A stretch of DNA of 64,000 bases from Molossus alvarezi. Its lineage: Eukaryota; Chordata; Mammalia; Chiroptera; Molossidae. This document shows positions 11,300 through 22,631 of this stretch, piece by piece. Each line of letters starts with the position of its first letter. Within the stretch, counting starts at the first letter, position 1. The DNA lies in the NCBI GenBank assembly GCA_037176705.1, contig CM073896.1, positions 20,720,708-20,784,707 of the forward strand, in the 5' to 3' direction. A program made the translations under genes and the position numbers. The notes under the pieces were generated by a model. It made no database searches. It had not been told where the DNA came from and worked only from the letters and a program-made list of their open reading frames with translations.

Positions 11300-12325
11300 A
11301 GTCCACATATAAGTGAAATCATAAGGTATTTGTTTTCTGTGACTGATTTCACCTATAGGCCCGTTCTTTCTATCACAATGGCAAGGTTTCATTTTCGTTA
11401 TTTATGTCTAAGTAGTATTCTATTGTATATATGCACCACACCTTTATCCATCGATCCACAGACATTTAAGCCGCTTCCATGTGTTGGCTATTGTAAATAA
11501 TGCTGCAGCAAATACAGGGGTGCATATATCTCTTCAAATTAGCGTTTTCATTTTCTTCAGATAACTGACCAGAAATAGATTTGCTAGATTGTGTGGTAGT
11601 TCTAGTTTTAAATTTTTTTGAGGAACATCCATACTGTTTTCTATAGTGTCTGTACCTTGACATTCCCACCAACAGTGTAGGAGAGTTCTTCTCCACATCT
11701 TCTCCAACACATGGTATATATATATATTTTTTGACTTTTTGATAATAGCCATTCAGACTAGTGTAAGGGGATATCTCATTTCAGTTTTGATTTGTATTTC
11801 CTGGATGATTAGTGCTGTAGTGAATTTTTTCACATTCCTGTTGGCCATCTGAATTTTTTCTTTGGAAAACTATTCATGTTCTCTCCCTATTATTTAATTA
11901 GGTTTTTGTTTATTTTGATATTAGGTTGTGTAAATCCTTTATGTATTTTGAATGTTAGCCCCTTATCAGATGTATGATTTACCAATATCTCCTTCCATTC
12001 TGTAGGTTGTCTTTTCATTTTGACAGACTCATAGATAAGGGAAACAAACTTGGGGTGACCAGTGGGGATAGGGGCTGGGAGGGTGTGCAAAATTGGTAAA
12101 GGGGATTAAGAGGTATAAACTTCCAATTTTAAAATAAATTACTCATGGGGATGTAACGTACACCCTCGAGAAGATAGTCAAGAATATTTTAGTAGTTTTG
12201 TATGATGACAGATGGTAAACTGACTGATGGTGAGGATAATTTCGCAAGTGTATAACTATTGAATCACTATGATGAACACTGGAAGCTGATAGGATGTTGT
12301 ATGTTGATTTTACATTAATTAAAAG
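11300..12325. mobile_element. Old L1 with 5' inversion (twin-primed structure)
   Basis: From 11,300 to about 12,022 the plus strand reads antisense L1, starting at the ORF2 end (CCACATATAAGTGAAATC) and running towards mid ORF2. At about 12,023 it switches to sense L1 3'UTR (GACAGACTCATAGATAAGGG...GGGGATTAAGAGGTATAAAC...ATTGAATCACTATGATG...TTAATTAAAAGA). The L1 positions at the two inner ends are almost contiguous, which is what twin priming produces. No open ORF remains. Confidence 0.78.
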
Positions 12326-12703
12326 AAGATGCTTACCTCAAATGCAACTAAATGATAATTATCTGAGTTTCAAAGTTGCACTCTCAGTGGCTAACTGTTG
12401 ATAAAAACCATACATAGGCACATTTACAAGTATCTATAAGAACAAGAAACAGTAAGGTCTGTATATGGTCTCTGCTGTAATAACTGAACTCTCCTGTAGC
12501 ACAAGAGCATTCATAGACAATACATGGATGCACAGTATGACCATGTTTCTTGGATTCATGGCTTACTTATCTTTTCTACTTTCAGTTGGCAGTACTTGGT
12601 ATGTGGTATGGGTTTAATCAAAATGGTACTGGTCGACTCGGATGCAATGAAAGTGTATTAAACTGGGATATAAAATGTGTCATAGAGAGATAAGCTACTT
12701 GAA
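12326..12703. other. No gene seen
   Basis: AT-rich sequence with no recognised element. Confidence 0.5.
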
Positions 12704-12731
12704 TCACTTTGTTTTTCCTTTTTCTTTTCTT

Positions 12732-12950
12732 CTTCTTTTTTTTTTTTTTTTAAATTGAGATAGAGGAAAAGAGACGGAGAGAGAAATAAAATCAGCAATG
12801 AGGGAAAACATTGATTGGCCGCTTCATGCATGTCCCCGACTGGGGATGGGGATCAGGCCTACAACCTGGACATGTACCCTGACCTGGAATCGAACCGTGA
12901 CCTCCTGGGGCATGGGTGGACACTCAACCACTGAAACACACTGGCCAGGC
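12732..12950 (-). mobile_element. Ves-type SINE, classic subfamily
   Basis: On the minus strand it carries GCCTGGCCAGTGTG head, B-box-like GGTTCGATTCCAGGTC, body and a T-rich (A-tail) end. An exact 14-bp duplication TCACTTTGTTTTTC lies at 12,704-12,717 and 12,951-12,964. Confidence 0.93.
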
Positions 12951-12964
12951 TCACTTTGTTTTTC

Positions 12965-13404
12965 AAATATAAAAGTGGAAGCTTAAAAAGTGAACTGTTT
13001 GTGTTTAACTATTGTGTGAGAGAAATTGATTTGCCACAAAGATATTTAATTTCTGCCCAGTATATTTTATTCTTTACAGAATTGTCACAGTATCTCTCTA
13101 TACAAGATATTTTAATTTACTGAAAGAACTTGACACGTTTTTTAAAATAATACTTCCATTTCCTTGAACATTATTAACTACATAATTCTAAATTTGTCTG
13201 GGAACACTAGATATTGAGGGAATTAAATTTGAATTTAAATGTGAAGGGATATGCCTAATTGAACAGACATGATAAAGGAAATGCTAAATTATACTTTTTA
13301 AATATACGCTTTAATGATTACACCAAAATTAGTAAATTTTGAAAAACTACTTAATATGTATATATAGATATGTAATTAATTCATCCATTTTTTTGTTGGT
13401 ATTA
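12965..13404. other. No gene seen
   Basis: AT-rich unannotated sequence. Confidence 0.5.
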
Positions 13405-13600
13405 ATTTAGCAAACATATATTGCATTTATTTTGTTTAGGTCCCATGTCAAGTACCAGGGATATAATGATGAGTGAAAGAGGCATAGGACCTTGCTTTCA
13501 TAGAGTTAACAGTCTTAGTAGAGAAAAACAGTACAAAATTACTTTTTATTTAGTGCTTATTATGTGCTTGGCACTTTGATAAGCATCTACATGTATTTTT
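13405..13600. repeat. Old L2-like fragment
   Basis: The order GCAAACATATATTGCA, CCATGTCAAGTACCAGGGATA, CTTTCATAGAGTTAACAGTC and TGCTTATTATGTGCTTGGCAC matches the mammalian L2 3' region (tissue of 'accumulation' blocks typical of that family). Strongly diverged; coordinates approximate. Confidence 0.5.
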
Positions 13601-14690
13601 TAATAATATGGGTTTTAATTTATAATATTAAACAACAAATAATTTAAAACACAGAATTAAATATGTGTACACACATACATGAATATGGACCTTACAAAAT
13701 GATTACTATAAGGATATAGTATATAGGATTCAATGTATAATATATTAAAGGTTATAATATTACAATACTATTTTATGTGCTTTTTAAATTAAAAAATAAA
13801 GCATTTGAATCTCAAAAGAGAAAACAAATAAAAATATTTCTATATATTTGTATATCTATCAGACTATATTTCTTTCTACTTGGGTAAGTTTTGGCAGTAG
13901 AGAACAATATGATTTATGATTTCATATTTAGTTTTTATAGTCTCAAGATGTACATTTACTGATTTTCTTTCTGGACTTTATTCTGCTGAATATTATGTCA
14001 TATTCTTTACTAAACCTTTGGTCCCTTAATCTCACAGCACCTGAAAACCACAGATTTTGGGATTTAAAATTTTTATTTAGAAAAATGGAATAAAAAGTCA
14101 CTGTTGACAAAATTTGTATGATGATTAACATAGATCTTGACATTGCTTGACATGGCAATTTACACAGTGTCTTGAAAACAAATTACCTTCCCTTGTTCTT
14201 GTTTATATAATTAATTATAAGTTTTCACTTATAATGATGATTTAATAATTGAGATTATTTACAGATACACCAACAGCACCTTTAATACTGAATAAAGTTT
14301 CCTTAGTTTATTTACTTGTAAAGTCTCCCTCTTTCCTTTTCCTATTCATTGTTCCTCCTTCACTTGAGGTTCTCTTGTCTGATATCCTGCAAATGTTTTT
14401 AATATTAGAAATCTCTGCTTCTAGATTCTCAGTCTCCAACCTATAGATTATGCATTTATTTATTTAATCATCTTTACTGATACTTTGAATCTGGAAATGT
14501 TCATGTCTGTCCTATAATGTATGCATTCTGCATTTGGGTCTTTAGGAGCTTAGCAATCTATTCCTAGATCCTTTTCTACTATTTTCAAAGAAAACTTTTA
14601 CATTTCATGCATTTATCAGATGCAGTGCAGTCTTTACCACTTCTCTCCTCCCCAAATCCAGAGAGTCAAGCTGTTTTATTTTTAGCTTTT
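13601..14690. other. No gene seen
   Basis: Very AT-rich; includes short TA-rich runs near 13,720-13,860. A 71-codon minus-strand stretch (13,943-14,158) and a 65-codon plus-strand one (14,249-14,446) lack recognisable features. Confidence 0.5.
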
Positions 14691-14774
14691 AATATGAGGT
14701 TTAATGTTTTTACATATATTTTGAAATATACTTCACATACTATAAAATTCACCCCCCCTTTTTTTTAATGAACA

Positions 14775-14987
14775 ATTTTTTTTATTATTATTGATTTTGA
14801 GAGAGAGAGGAAAGGAGAGGGAGGAAAGATAGAAACATTGATAAGAGAAATGATCGATTGGCCATCTCCTGCATGCCCCCTACTGGGGATTGGCCCCACA
14901 ACCTGGGCATGTGCCCTGCCCAGGAATCGAACCGGGGACCTCTTGGTACATGGGTTGATGTTCAACTACTGAGCCACACTGGCCAAG
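14775..14987 (-). mobile_element. Ves-type SINE, classic subfamily
   Basis: Minus-strand head (GGCCAGTGTGGCTCAGTAGT), B box GGTTCGATTCC, body and (TTTATTATTATTGATTTT) tail are clear. Flanks AAATTCACCCCCCC (about 14,746) and ATATTCACTCC (14,990) are an imperfect target-site duplication. It sits within old L1 3'UTR sequence. Confidence 0.9.
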
Positions 14988-14995
14988 CAATATTC

Positions 14996-15415
14996 ACTCC
15001 TTTTTATTAACCATATTGGGATAACATTGATTAATATGATCATACAGGTTTCAAGTGTACAATTTTATGATATATCACCTTTATATTGCAACCGTGCCCA
15101 CCACCCAAAGTCAAATCTTCTTTCATCACCACACATTTAACCCCATTTGACCGCATTTGTGACAACACATGGATGGAACTTGAGAATTCCATGCCAAGTG
15201 AGATAAGTCAGACTGAAGAACCATTTATTTCACTTCTTCGTGGGATACAGTGGTTGACAAAAGTAGACTTACAGTTGTGAGTGCACAAAACACAGTTCAT
15301 TTTTGTATCATTATTTATTAATTATTATATTATGTATTTGTATTATAGCTGTAAACCTACTTTTATCCACCCCTGTAAAACTGAAAGCAACAAATGGACA
15401 ATCAAGAAGAGCCTT
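14996..15415. mobile_element. Old L1 with inversion, carrying a MITE
   Basis: From 14,996 to about 15,145 the plus strand is antisense L1 3'UTR (GGTTTCAAGTGTACAATTTTA, CACCACCCAAAGTCAAATC). From about 15,150 it is sense ORF2 end (ACACATGGATGGAACTTGAG, AAGTGAGATAAGTCAGACTG). This is a minus-strand L1 whose 5' part is inverted. The sense part resumes after the MITE at 15,378 (AAACTGAAAGCAACAAATGG), matching 52,147-52,168. Confidence 0.7.
15248..15375. mobile_element. mariner-type MITE, 128 bp
   Basis: Terminal inverted repeats CAGTGGTTGACAAAAGTAGA and, reversed from the right end, CAGGGGTGGATAAAAGTAGG enclose an AT-rich core. The element is bounded by TA on each side (15,246-15,247 and 15,376-15,377), the signature of Tc1/mariner insertion. 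It interrupts an old L1, so both the empty site and the duplicated TA can be read directly. Confidence 0.88.
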
Positions 15416-16300
15416 TTCTATTTCAAAAATGTGTAATTCTATTCCTTAGCTTTCCCATTTATCTATTGCATTTATATAGTTTCTTACTATTGTTTAACTT
15501 CTACAAAATGTATCATACCAGAATAACTTTAACAAAGGAAGCTCATTCACTACTTTGAATATATAAATTTCTATTTAAAAATACTAAATTAGGATTTTTA
15601 AATTCTCTAGTAGTATGTGTTTTCAGGATAAGAATATCTTAATTTAGAATTACACATCAAAAACAATATAACTTTAAATCTATTAAATTTTTATTCTGTT
15701 AGATTTACAAATTATTTTATCACAAATACATGCAATTTAATGATTTTAATTATTTAATCTTTTGCATTGTATAGCACTGTACACATTAAATAAATATTCA
15801 TTTAAGCAATTATTAATTTTATACTTCTACCACAACACATGCCTTTGAAAAATTGACTTAATTAAACATAGAAAATAAATAGGTCTTATTAACAGCCCCA
15901 TAGTCCTACAACAATATATAGATTTCTACATACAATGTAGCAGTTACAGTAAAGTTTTGGGGGCAGCTCTATAATAACCAGCTCAGTGACATCTACCTGT
16001 CTATTCTGGTTAGGATTTCTGCTTTGTGATTGTCCCACAGAGAGTGTTATTGATTTACTCCCCTCTGTTAATCTCTTAAACAGATCTAAGTGTCCCCATG
16101 GCGATTGCCTATATTCATGATAACAGATTAATGGTCAAAATAAATGTTTGGTGTTGTTTTAATCCACCACATGCTAGGTTTGTTTGTTCTGAAATAATTG
16201 ATAACTGGAATAGAATCTGGGTCTTACAATTGGTATGTTACTGTAACAAAATTCAGGCCATTTGTCTTGTTTCCAGTTTGGGGCTATTATTAATAAAGCT
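15416..16300. other. No gene seen
   Basis: AT-rich unannotated sequence; an 84-codon stretch at 16,098-16,352 runs into the LTR and is judged chance. Confidence 0.5.
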
Positions 16301-16301
16301 G

Positions 16302-17155
16302 TGTAGTAGGCAGGATTCTAAAATGCACCCTTCCCCATTTTTTACACCCTAATCTCAGGGATTGCAAATATGATATATTACAGCTGTGACTATATAAGTT
16401 TACATGATAATAGGAATTTTGCAGATGTGATTAAAGTTATTAATCAGCTAACCTTCTGTTAACAAAAAGCGAGATTATCAGGGCGGGCTAATATACTCAT
16501 ATGGCTCTTTTAATTTTATTTTCTTTATTGATTTTAGAGAGAGAGGAAGGGAGAGGGAGAGAGAAGGAAACATCGATGAGAGAGAACATCGATTGGCTGC
16601 CTCCTGCAAGTCCATAACCTGGGTGCATATCCCTACTGGGAATCGAACTGCGACCTCTGGTGCATGGCTTGGTGCTCAACCACTGAGTCACACTGGCTGG
16701 GCAATCACTTGGTTCTTTAAAAGAGAGAGATTTCTCCATCTAGTGACAGAAGAGAATGCTAAGGAGATTCAAAGCACTAGATGGATTTGTGCAATGTGAG
16801 ACCTAAAGATAGAAAGAACCACATGCAGAGTCCAAAGGTGGCTTCCAGGAGCCAAATAAAATCTCGGATAATATCCAGCAAGGAAATTGGGGAGATACAA
16901 TTTCTGTCCTACAGCTGCATAGCACTAAAATCTATCAACAACCTGAATGAAACTCAAAGTGTCTTTCCCAGATGCTCCATAAAGTAAAGTAACCTGGCCA
17001 AGACCTTGCGTTCAGCCTTGTGAAACCCTAAGTGGAGAACCTGGTCCCGCCTAGCCATACTTCTGACCCAGAGAACTGTGAGATAATAATTGGAAGTTGT
17101 TTTAGGCTGCTCAGTTTTGGCTACTTTGTTAGACAGTGATAGAAAACTAGTACAA
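16302..17155 (+). mobile_element. Old MLT1/MaLR-type LTR split by a SINE
   Basis: The left end TGTAGTAGGCAGGATTCTAA, the ACCTCTGG-like body, GAGAACTGTGAGATAATAAT and the right end TAGAAAACTAGTACA follow the order of a mammalian MaLR-type LTR. The SINE at 16,510-16,703 interrupts it. Solo LTR: no internal retroviral genes are visible. Subfamily not determined. Confidence 0.6.
16510..16703 (-). mobile_element. Ves-type SINE, classic subfamily
   Basis: Head (GCCCAGCCAGTGTGACTCAG), body with CATCGATGTTCTCTCTCATC, CT tract and AT-rich tail. Flanks ATGGCTCTTTTAA (16,500) and TTGGTTCTTTAAA (16,708) form the target-site duplication. Confidence 0.9.
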
Positions 17156-17159
17156 GCTG

Positions 17160-18050
17160 CACATAAATTTTGGGCATGTCTTTTGTAACCATGTTTTCTA
17201 TTCTCTTGGGTAAATACCTAGTAGTAGAATTACTAGGTTACTGGGTAGGACTATGTTTAACTTCATCAGACAATGCCTGCAAACTGTTTCTCAGAGTGAC
17301 TTTATTATTTTACACATCCACTCTAAAAATGAAAGTAAGATCCTTTCCAGGACGTTGCTACTTCAGGTTGAAAGCTAGGAGAGTTTTGACAATCTGGGAT
17401 GAGGAGGTCACTGCACCAGGTCTTCAGAGACCAAAGCCCAGCTTCAATGGTCAAAGGACCTTGGCCCTATAGTTATGTGTACATGGAACTCAGTGACTCA
17501 TTGGAAATGCAGTTACAGTTAGAATGGTCCATCGTGAACATCAGACACTTGAGAGAATTCCTTAGAAATGGGAACTATGTTTACCAGAACCTCCAGAAAC
17601 AAAAAAGAAAGAACAGTGTCCTTGACAAAACTTTGAATTTTAACTTTTTAGTTTTAGCCATCTGGCTGTTAAAAAATATTATCTTGTTTTGTCTTTAATT
17701 TTAATTTCCTTAAATACTAATAAAGTTGAACATATTCTCATGTACTTATTGGCTATATATTCTTTTGTAAATATATATTCAAAATATTTTGTCCATTTTT
17801 ATTGGAATTGTGTCTTATATTGATTTATTTGATATATTTATATCTATATAAATTCTAAAAATGTATGGCAGACATAGGACTAACATGAAACTTTTATTTT
17901 CATTTGTTATTAATGTTTTTGAAGAACAGAAGTTTTAATATTTAATTTATATTTTTATTGTTTGTGTGTTTTTCTTTGTCCTGTCTACAAAACTGTGCCC
18001 CCTTCTATTTCTCAAAGATATTACTTAAGAAGAATTCATAGTAATCATTT
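17160..18050 (-). mobile_element. Ancient L1 (L1M-like), antisense, with ~300-bp interruption
   Basis: 17,160-17,340 reads antisense ORF2 (TCTCTTGGGTAAATACCTAG, CCTGCAAACTGTTTCTCAGA). 17,650-18,050 continues it (ATCTGGCTG, GTACTTATTGGCTATATATT, TTTTGTCCATTTTTATTGG, TTTGTCCTGTCTACAAAAC). The segment between is of unknown identity. Strongly diverged; no coding remains. Confidence 0.6.
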
Positions 18051-18961
18051 TGTGGCCGGGTTGTCATAGCCCTTTTACTTGAAATAGTTCCAAATCCACA
18101 AGGTCACATTTTTAACAAAATCACACTTGGTATATAAGATGTTATCATTTATCATCTTTAAGTGATCAGTATATTATTTCAATTAGTTATTTTCACATTT
18201 TTAATTAAGTGTAACCTTTTCAGAATAGAAATTATTACTGAGATAATATTCATTGAATCTCATTAAACTCAAATTAGCTTGCAAAAAAATTTACAATTTC
18301 AAGATCATAGTAATGTACCGATAAAAGAAAGCAAGATAATTTTAGTTTTCCTTGTTATCAGCATCCCTATTTTCATGTAAAGCATTGGATAATGAGGGCT
18401 CAGAAATTTTCAGCTTCACTCTTACCCTTGTTAGTGTAACTCACCTCAAATCACACTAGTTACCCAATGTGTGACCTCCACCCATAAATAAAGTTGTAAT
18501 TGCCAATATGAAAGGGACTAAAGATGATTATTTGAGATTCACCTAAGTGATTATCCTACATAGCAGATTTACAGACATACATTCAGGGCCACTGTGTTAC
18601 TGGTTTAAACTCTAAATACACCTTTGTAAAATATTTAAACTTGCATTGGCTAGTTTGTATTACCTTGCCTCGGCCATTATTGGTAGGAGAGACCAATGAA
18701 CTTTGCTTTAAGCTAATTTATACTTGCCTGAGATATGCTAAGTACTCTACCGTGTGTAATTGTTTTCATTGCATTTAATTCATAGCATTATAACATCACC
18801 ATTGTTCTTTGTGTGTATGTATCTTCCTTTCTTTTTCTGCCTTCTCTACCTTTAAATGAGCATTCTATAGGATTCTAGCTCCTCTCCTCAATTAGCATAT
18901 TGATTATACATTTAGTGCATATTGGGTTGTCTAAATCGGTGTTCTAGTTGAACAGCCAAAT

Positions 18962-18996
<35 letters not shown>

Positions 18997-20575
18997 AATC
19001 AGTCCATCTGCTTGATTGCTGTTTTGAGCAGCCAAAGCATGTCCTACCTTGACTAACTTCCCTTGCCCCTTTAATTCTATTAGCCCTTCACCTATTAACC
19101 ATAAAGCATATGAATTCTTGTGGTGTTTGTGAGTTTACTTGTTTTTTTGCCTTCAGGTTTTAAACAATAGACTTTGGTTTTCTGCTTACCAGCAGCCTGT
19201 GAAATTGAAAATATCTGTGCAGTAAACCCACTTCTTTTTCTGATTGCCTATTTGTGTGAGCTCTTTGGTGGTGGATATACACCTATGCTGATACCATCTT
19301 AGTATCTTAGCTGGCATCTTTGAGCCCCTCCCTGGCAGGATCCTGGATATGTGGAACCTATGGGTAACTCACCCTGTCATGGATAAGCAAATACAAAGAC
19401 CATGTTACCCAATTATATCAGATAGTCTTGATGCAATTGATTTAAAAAAAAAAAAAAAAGAAAGATTGATTGATTTAAACAACAGTATATTTATATTTTC
19501 TGTCAGCATCTCAGCAGCACCATAATGGTGGACAAAGATAAATACCGTAGGAAATGGGTCAAAAAGAGCACTATGAAGAAAACTGCAGTGTATTTTGAAA
19601 CATGAAAAATATTTGCATGCGTCATGAGCACACTAGCTGTATTCACCATAAGAAATGTGGAGAAGCAACTAGTTACAAAACTTCAAGAAATCAATAGGTC
19701 GCCGCTGTAGTCAGCACAGACAGGCCTCCTTCCGTGTTGGGTGAGATCCTAGGCGCAGGAATACGGAGGACAGTAAAGGAGATTTGAAGAAGAACATTAT
19801 ATATCTATTTTTCCCCAGAGAGATAAAGTAAGTTTTTAAAAAATTTCAGCTGATAAATGGAAAGTTCATTTTTTGCCTGATTTGCCTTCAGTAGACATAT
19901 GGATAATTTATGTAACCTCGATGGATTGACAGTTCATAGTACTACTTAAATCAAGGCTGACAGACTTACCCAAAATTAAACATTGACCTTGCTTGAGTGG
20001 TTCCATGACCATACTTCTCTGCCCTCAGAGGCTGCTTGTGGAAATCCTGTTTACCCCTGTGGAACTGATTGTTCTGAACAAGAAGCATCAAGTTTCATCC
20101 TAACCCAGGTGTAAAGTGGCAGATCTTGACTGCTTGTAAGTGAATATATATATAAAATCTCTCAGAAAAAATTGTGTAGGGCCAAATGAGTTTGAATGTT
20201 TTTTTTAAATTACGATATTACAAGTATTGACAAGTGCATGGCATGGTGTTAAAACATTGCTTCCCATTTGACCAGCTCCATGGGACCTTCTGCATGCCTC
20301 ATCCCCAGCCATCACTGTGGAAAAGTCAATGACCGGTCACTAATCAGAGCAAATATCGATATTTAATGAGTACTCATAGATCAAAGGGTGACAGGGACAC
20401 AAATTTATAAGGCTGAGGCTCATTAACTACCCTATTAGTAACTTAGTAGATCTGACTCAATACGTCTGAGTTAGGTCCATTAAAATAAAACTTGATAACA
20501 ATTACTGGGTTCTGAAGCCTGGCCCATTTTAACAAGGCCAGTTCCCACATTAAGAAGCTTGTATTGCTGCATGGT
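18051..20575. other. No gene seen; possible old LTR-like stretch
   Basis: AT-rich sequence. 18,790-19,310 has LTR-like character (CCTCAATTAGCATATTG, a TTAATCCAT-type block, GCAGTAAACCCACTTCTTTTT) but I cannot assign it. A small CpG-containing patch lies at 19,695-19,760. An A-run is at 19,444-19,459. Confidence 0.4.
18965..18994. repeat. (GT)n microsatellite
   Basis: About 15 uninterrupted GT units. Confidence 0.97.
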
Positions 20576-20579
20576 ATTC

Positions 20580-20988
20580 TGTGGTAGATTGAATTTAATG
20601 GCCCCAGTTTTTTACTCCTCTCTGTATAGGTTTCCTTCATCAGATAACTTCAGAGTTCTATTTTTCTGACTTAGCCATGTGGCTGTCTTTGCTCAAAGGA
20701 ATAATTGTAAATGTGACATCATAAGGAGCTTGAAAGCTTTTCCCAGATCCATTTGCTGTTTCAGAACTTTTCCAACTCAAATAGAAGATGATTGTCCATT
20801 ACCTCCATTTTCCCAGATGACGGCCAACCAAGAACCAGATATGCGAGTGATCCCAAACATGACTAGAAAATATTACCCAGCCAAACCTAGGTAAATGGTC
20901 TACCCGCAGCTTTATGAGCTAAACAAAAGGATATCATTTTAAGCCACTGAGACTGGAGGTTTCTTATGCAACACCATGTGCTAAGTAT
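20580..20988 (+). mobile_element. Old MLT1/MaLR-like LTR
   Basis: TGTGGTAGATTGAATTTAAT at the start, GGCCCCAGTTTTTTACTCCT, CTTAGCCATGTGGCTGTCTT, CCAACCAAGAACCAG and ATGAGCTAAACAAAAGG...TTTTAAGCCACTGAGACTGG near the end follow the order of MaLR-type solo LTRs. No internal region is present. A 71-codon open stretch within it is not a gene. Confidence 0.5.
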
Positions 20989-22371
20989 AATATGTACAGA
21001 TTATCCCTCAATTGTAATGTTGACCATTGTTCATGCAGTCTATCAACACCTAACCTACAGTGGGAGACATTGACAACTGTGGGGATTGCAGTATTTTATA
21101 CTACTCCTCTGCTTTTAAAGTTTTCCCTACAAAGCTCTATGTATATTTGTACTTCTGCGATACTCCTCCACTTGAGGTATGTTAATACCCCTCCATTTAA
21201 CAGTATTTGATTACAACTATGTGTGTGTGTGTTTGAGTGAGAAAGAGAATAAAAGAAAGATTATAAATATAATCAATGAAGTTTATAGAAAATTAAAACA
21301 ATAACAGAATTCTAGGGACAATTAATCTTAGATTTACTTATAATCTCAAGACCCTGAGAAATTTCATTGTTATTCTGTTGTTTCATTTTTGCCTATTTTA
21401 TGAAGGGATGAATGTAGATACATGAATTATAATTTTTATTTTTATTAATATTTGTTTTAAAATGTTTATTAAGACATATATACTAAGTAGCTACTATGTC
21501 CTAAGCATCACAAGAGATACTGCATTCAAATGAAACTATATATATATTTCTATAATAGAGTTTGTTTACCATGATTTCCTAAACATGTTAAGTTTCAGAA
21601 CATTTTATGTATATATCATTTCAAGTTTGCATTATCTATCTATGTATGAATATATCATGCTTTACTTAATTAAATATTAACTATAGGTCATTTATTTATA
21701 TATTCAATTCATTTAAATAAAAAAAATAGAAACATGCCTATTTATTAAGCTATTATTATTCATGGTTTTGTAGGTCAGAAGGACTGCTCCTGATAGATCT
21801 GACCAGGTTGGGTTACTGTCAGTGTTAGATCTTAGGGGTGTGAGTTAGTTCAGTGGGTTTACTCAAAGCAGCCAGGATTGACTTTAAGCTGAAATAATTG
21901 GTAAGTATTTGGAGTCAATGGAGTAGAGTCAGGATGGTCCTAAGGCAAAAAGAATTCAGAGGCCAGTTCTTAACATAAGAACCTAAAGGAAATAAGGTTG
22001 GGATTAAAACAGAGAGTGTTGCACTCAGGATTCCATCCAGACATTTATTGCCTTTTTTATCTCTACATTAATCAGAATCAGGTTGCACACATGTATATAC
22101 TCACCAGAGAAAACACTGCTCGTATGCTAGAGTTCTCTCTCCTCCCTATGAAATCTGTACAAAATTCAACTAGGCTGCTTTCCATTTCCGTCTTGGTGAC
22201 TGTTCAGTTGATAGATTTAATATAAAGTTGTGATGACTGATTATAGCATTAGCACTCGTATAGGGCTCGTGGATGTGATATTTCTTGAACTAAGAGAGTT
22301 AGTACTGCTGGAGTTTCCTGGCTAAGGAAACCAGATACAAGATAAATCACCCATGAAATACCTACTGGCTC
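20989..22371. other. No gene seen
   Basis: AT-rich; a short L2-like block (TACTAAGTAGCTACTATGTC, about 21,483-21,540) is the only hint of a repeat. Confidence 0.45.
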
Positions 22372-22373
22372 TT

Positions 22374-22619
22374 TTTTTTTCCTCACCTAAGGACATTTTT
22401 CCATTTTTTGTTCAGATAGAGTGGGAGGGAGGGAGGGAGAGAGAGAGAGAGAGAGAAACATCGATGTGAAAGGGACACATCGAGTGGCTGCCATCCACAC
22501 AACCCAACCAGGGCCGGGGACAAACTGCAACCGAGGTACGTGCCCCTAGCGTAAACCGAACCCGGATCTCTCTGGACCTCAGGATGATACTCTAACCGCT
22601 GAGCCAAACTGGCCAGGGC
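22374..22619 (-). mobile_element. Ves-type SINE, extended subfamily
   Basis: Complete minus-strand copy with head AGCCCTGGCCAGTTTGGCTC, GTCCCCGGCCC body, GATGTGTCCCTTTCACATC, (GA)n tract and ATGTCCTTAGGTGAGG tail. Flanks CTACTGGCTCTT (22,361) and CTACTGTCTCTT (22,621) are the target-site duplication. The 74-codon open stretch inside it is an artefact. Confidence 0.93.
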
Positions 22620-22631
22620 TCTACTGTCTCT

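Noticed and set aside
16302..17155. Cellular gene exon suggested by less AT-rich sequence
   Set aside because: The end blocks fit a MaLR-type LTR and no splice-bounded open frame was found.
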